A stretch of 40,528 nucleotides of DNA from Candidatus Polarisedimenticolia bacterium (GTDB lineage Bacteria; Acidobacteriota; Polarisedimenticolia; Gp22-AA2; AA152), in contig DASTZC010000182.1 in NCBI GenBank assembly GCA_035764505.1, forward strand, positions 1 to 40,528. The letters run 5' to 3'. The notes beneath the pieces were generated by a model. That model did no database searches and was not told the DNA's origin. It saw only the letters and a program-made list of their open reading frames with translations. Shown here piece after piece: positions 39,586 through 40,528 of this stretch (position 1 is the stretch's first letter; every line of letters begins with the position of its first letter). A program made the position numbers and the translations under genes.

Positions 39586-40528
39586 TCACTCGTTGTACAT
39601 CGACGCGATCAGATCGGCGTACTTCGCTTCGATGATGCGGCGCTTCGGCTTCATCGTCGGCGTGAGCTCGCCCTCGTCCGCGGTGAGCTCGCGTGGCAGC
39701 AGCCGGAACTTCTTCACCGTCTCGTAGGCGGGCAGACCCGCCATCTTCGTCTCGACCAGCCGCCGGAAATGGTCCACCACCCGCGGCTCCTTCACCAGAT
39801 CGGAAGGCTGCGTGAAGGAGATTCGCTCGCGGCGGGCATATGACGACAGCCAAGCGAAGTCGGGAACAATCAGGGCGGCGATGAACTTTCTGCCGTCTCC
39901 CACGAGCACCACCTGGGAGACGGACGGATCGCCGCTCAGCAGGTGCTCGATCGGCTGCGGCGGGACCATCTTGCCTCCCGAGGTCTTGAAGATCTCCTTC
40001 TTCCGGTCGGTGATCGACAGGAAGCCGTCCTGCAGGACCCCGACGTCCCCCGTGTGCAGCCACCCGTCCCGGACCGCCTCCGCGGTCGCCTTCTCGTCTT
40101 TCAGGTAGCCTTTCATCACGTTGGCGCCCCGCACCAGCACCTCGCCGTCCGGCGCGATGCGCACCTCGACTCCGGGCAGCGGCAGCCCGACGGTTCCGAG
40201 ACGCAGGTGCTGCGGAGTGTTGACCGAGACGACCGGGGACGCCTCGGTGAGGCCGTACCCTTCGAGGAGCATCACACCCGCCGCCTGGAGGAACTCGGCG
40301 ATCTCGCGGCGCAGCGGCGCTGCTCCCGAGATGACCAGCCGGATCCGCCGGCCGAAGAGCCGGGCCCTCAGCGGGGCGTGGACCAGTCGCTCCGCCTCCC
40401 CCGAGAGGAGCGCGCTCCACACCGGCGGACGCCGCCCTGCCTCGCGGGCCCGCACCTTGGACAGCCCCGCCGCCATCCCGACGCGGAAGATCAGGCGGCG
40501 CACCGGGGACGCCGCGCGCAGCGCGTCG
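39586..40528 (-). CDS. Long-chain acyl-CoA synthetase, C-terminal part
   Basis: The last 313 codons of an AMP-forming adenylating enzyme; the start lies beyond the right edge. Visible motifs: ISGAAPLRREIAEF, EGYGLTEASPVVSVN (adenine/Thr loop, motif A5-like), GWLHTGDVG (ATP ribose Asp), ITDRKKEIFKTSGGKMV (hinge and A8 loop) and the C-terminal lid ending LTPTMKPKRRIIEAKYADLI. The lid form with TPTMK.KR is typical of FAA1/FadD15-type long-chain fatty acid ligases rather than short FadD. It would activate fatty acids with ATP and CoA at the membrane. Confidence 0.92.
   Translation of the reverse strand, partial: DALRAASPVRRLIFRVGMAAGLSKVRAREAGRRPPVWSALLSGEAERLVHAPLRARLFGRRIRLVISGAAPLRREIAEFLQAAGVMLLEGYGLTEASPVVSVNTPQHLRLGTVGLPLPGVEVRIAPDGEVLVRGANVMKGYLKDEKATAEAVRDGWLHTGDVGVLQDGFLSITDRKKEIFKTSGGKMVPPQPIEHLLSGDPSVSQVVLVGDGRKFIAALIVPDFAWLSSYARRERISFTQPSDLVKEPRVVDHFRRLVETKMAGLPAYETVKKFRLLPRELTADEGELTPTMKPKRRIIEAKYADLIASMYNE

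Noticed and set aside
39440-39843. Plus-strand frames of 95 and 108 codons near 39.5-39.8 kb
   Set aside because: They cross the minus-strand promoter and the 3' end of the acyl-CoA synthetase and show no coding character.

Overview
This is a gene-dense, GC-rich bacterial chromosome segment. It has short intergenic gaps, many 1-17 nt gene overlaps and frequent GTG/TTG starts. Nothing in it looks like a phage, transposon or CRISPR locus. The mix of genes suggests a soil or sediment Acidobacteriota-like or deltaproteobacterial-like organism: futalosine menaquinone genes mqnA/mqnC, selA, a 7Fe ferredoxin, a myxobacterial MXAN_5187-like protein, several TPR proteins and an ECF sigma factor with a zinc anti-sigma factor. 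That is an inference from gene content; there is no rRNA or marker phylogeny here. Several promoters read as TTGACA-like -35, 16-18 nt spacer, TAGAAT/TATAAA-like -10, so the housekeeping promoter is of the usual sigma-70 kind.

Layout. 1-5.4 kb (minus strand): a sulfur-carrier operon, JAMM protease -> CysO-like carrier/rhodanese/E1 fusion -> CysM-like cysteine synthase -> a degenerate sulfatase-family protein, then a small secreted protein and the first codons of another exported protein. 5.4-8.2 kb: five tRNA genes (Lys-CTT, His-GTG, Arg-TCT, Arg-CCG, Pro-TGG) around a YheS-like ABC-F ATPase. 8.3-11.5 kb: YqgE/AlgH, a YchF-type P-loop protein and selenocysteine synthase SelA. 11.7-16.8 kb (plus): MXAN_5187-like protein, TPR protein, a zinc phospholipase C/P1 nuclease-like exported protein, PurH and glutamate dehydrogenase. 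16.8-24.1 kb (minus): a membrane TPR protein, a catabolic-looking cluster (LysE/RhtB exporter, two zinc alcohol dehydrogenases, an LsrF-type aldolase/thiolase, a D-2-hydroxyacid dehydrogenase) and another TPR protein. 24.2-29.9 kb (plus): peptide-type ABC permeases and binding protein without ATPases, RlmN, an SDR reductase and a 7Fe ferredoxin with a strong terminator. 30.0-34.2 kb: ThiE-like protein and a small membrane protein (minus), then mqnA, mqnC and a DegT-type aminotransferase (plus). 34.2-38.8 kb: hyaluronan-synthase-like glycosyltransferase, ECF sigma and ZAS anti-sigma, XRE regulator and RarA. 38.8-40.5 kb (minus): zinc-ribbon protein, a tiny lysine-rich ORF behind a perfect Shine-Dalgarno sequence but an ATA start, and the C-terminal part of a long-chain acyl-CoA synthetase.

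The most unusual system is the sulfur operon. In Mycobacterium tuberculosis the carrier CysO, its hydrolase Mec+ and CysM are separate neighbouring genes. Here the CysO-like domain, including its terminal Pro-Ala-Val-Ala-Gly-Gly signature, is the N-terminus of a single chain that continues into a rhodanese and a MoeB/ThiF-type E1. The carrier's functional C-terminus is therefore buried. It would have to be freed by proteolysis after Gly92, and a JAMM protease is encoded immediately upstream with overlapping reading frames. A 12-codon leader ORF with two Cys codons overlaps the proposed start of the JAMM gene and may make the operon sensitive to cysteine supply. The second notable locus is the promoter-leader-lysine-rich microprotein-terminator unit at 39.08-39.55 kb.
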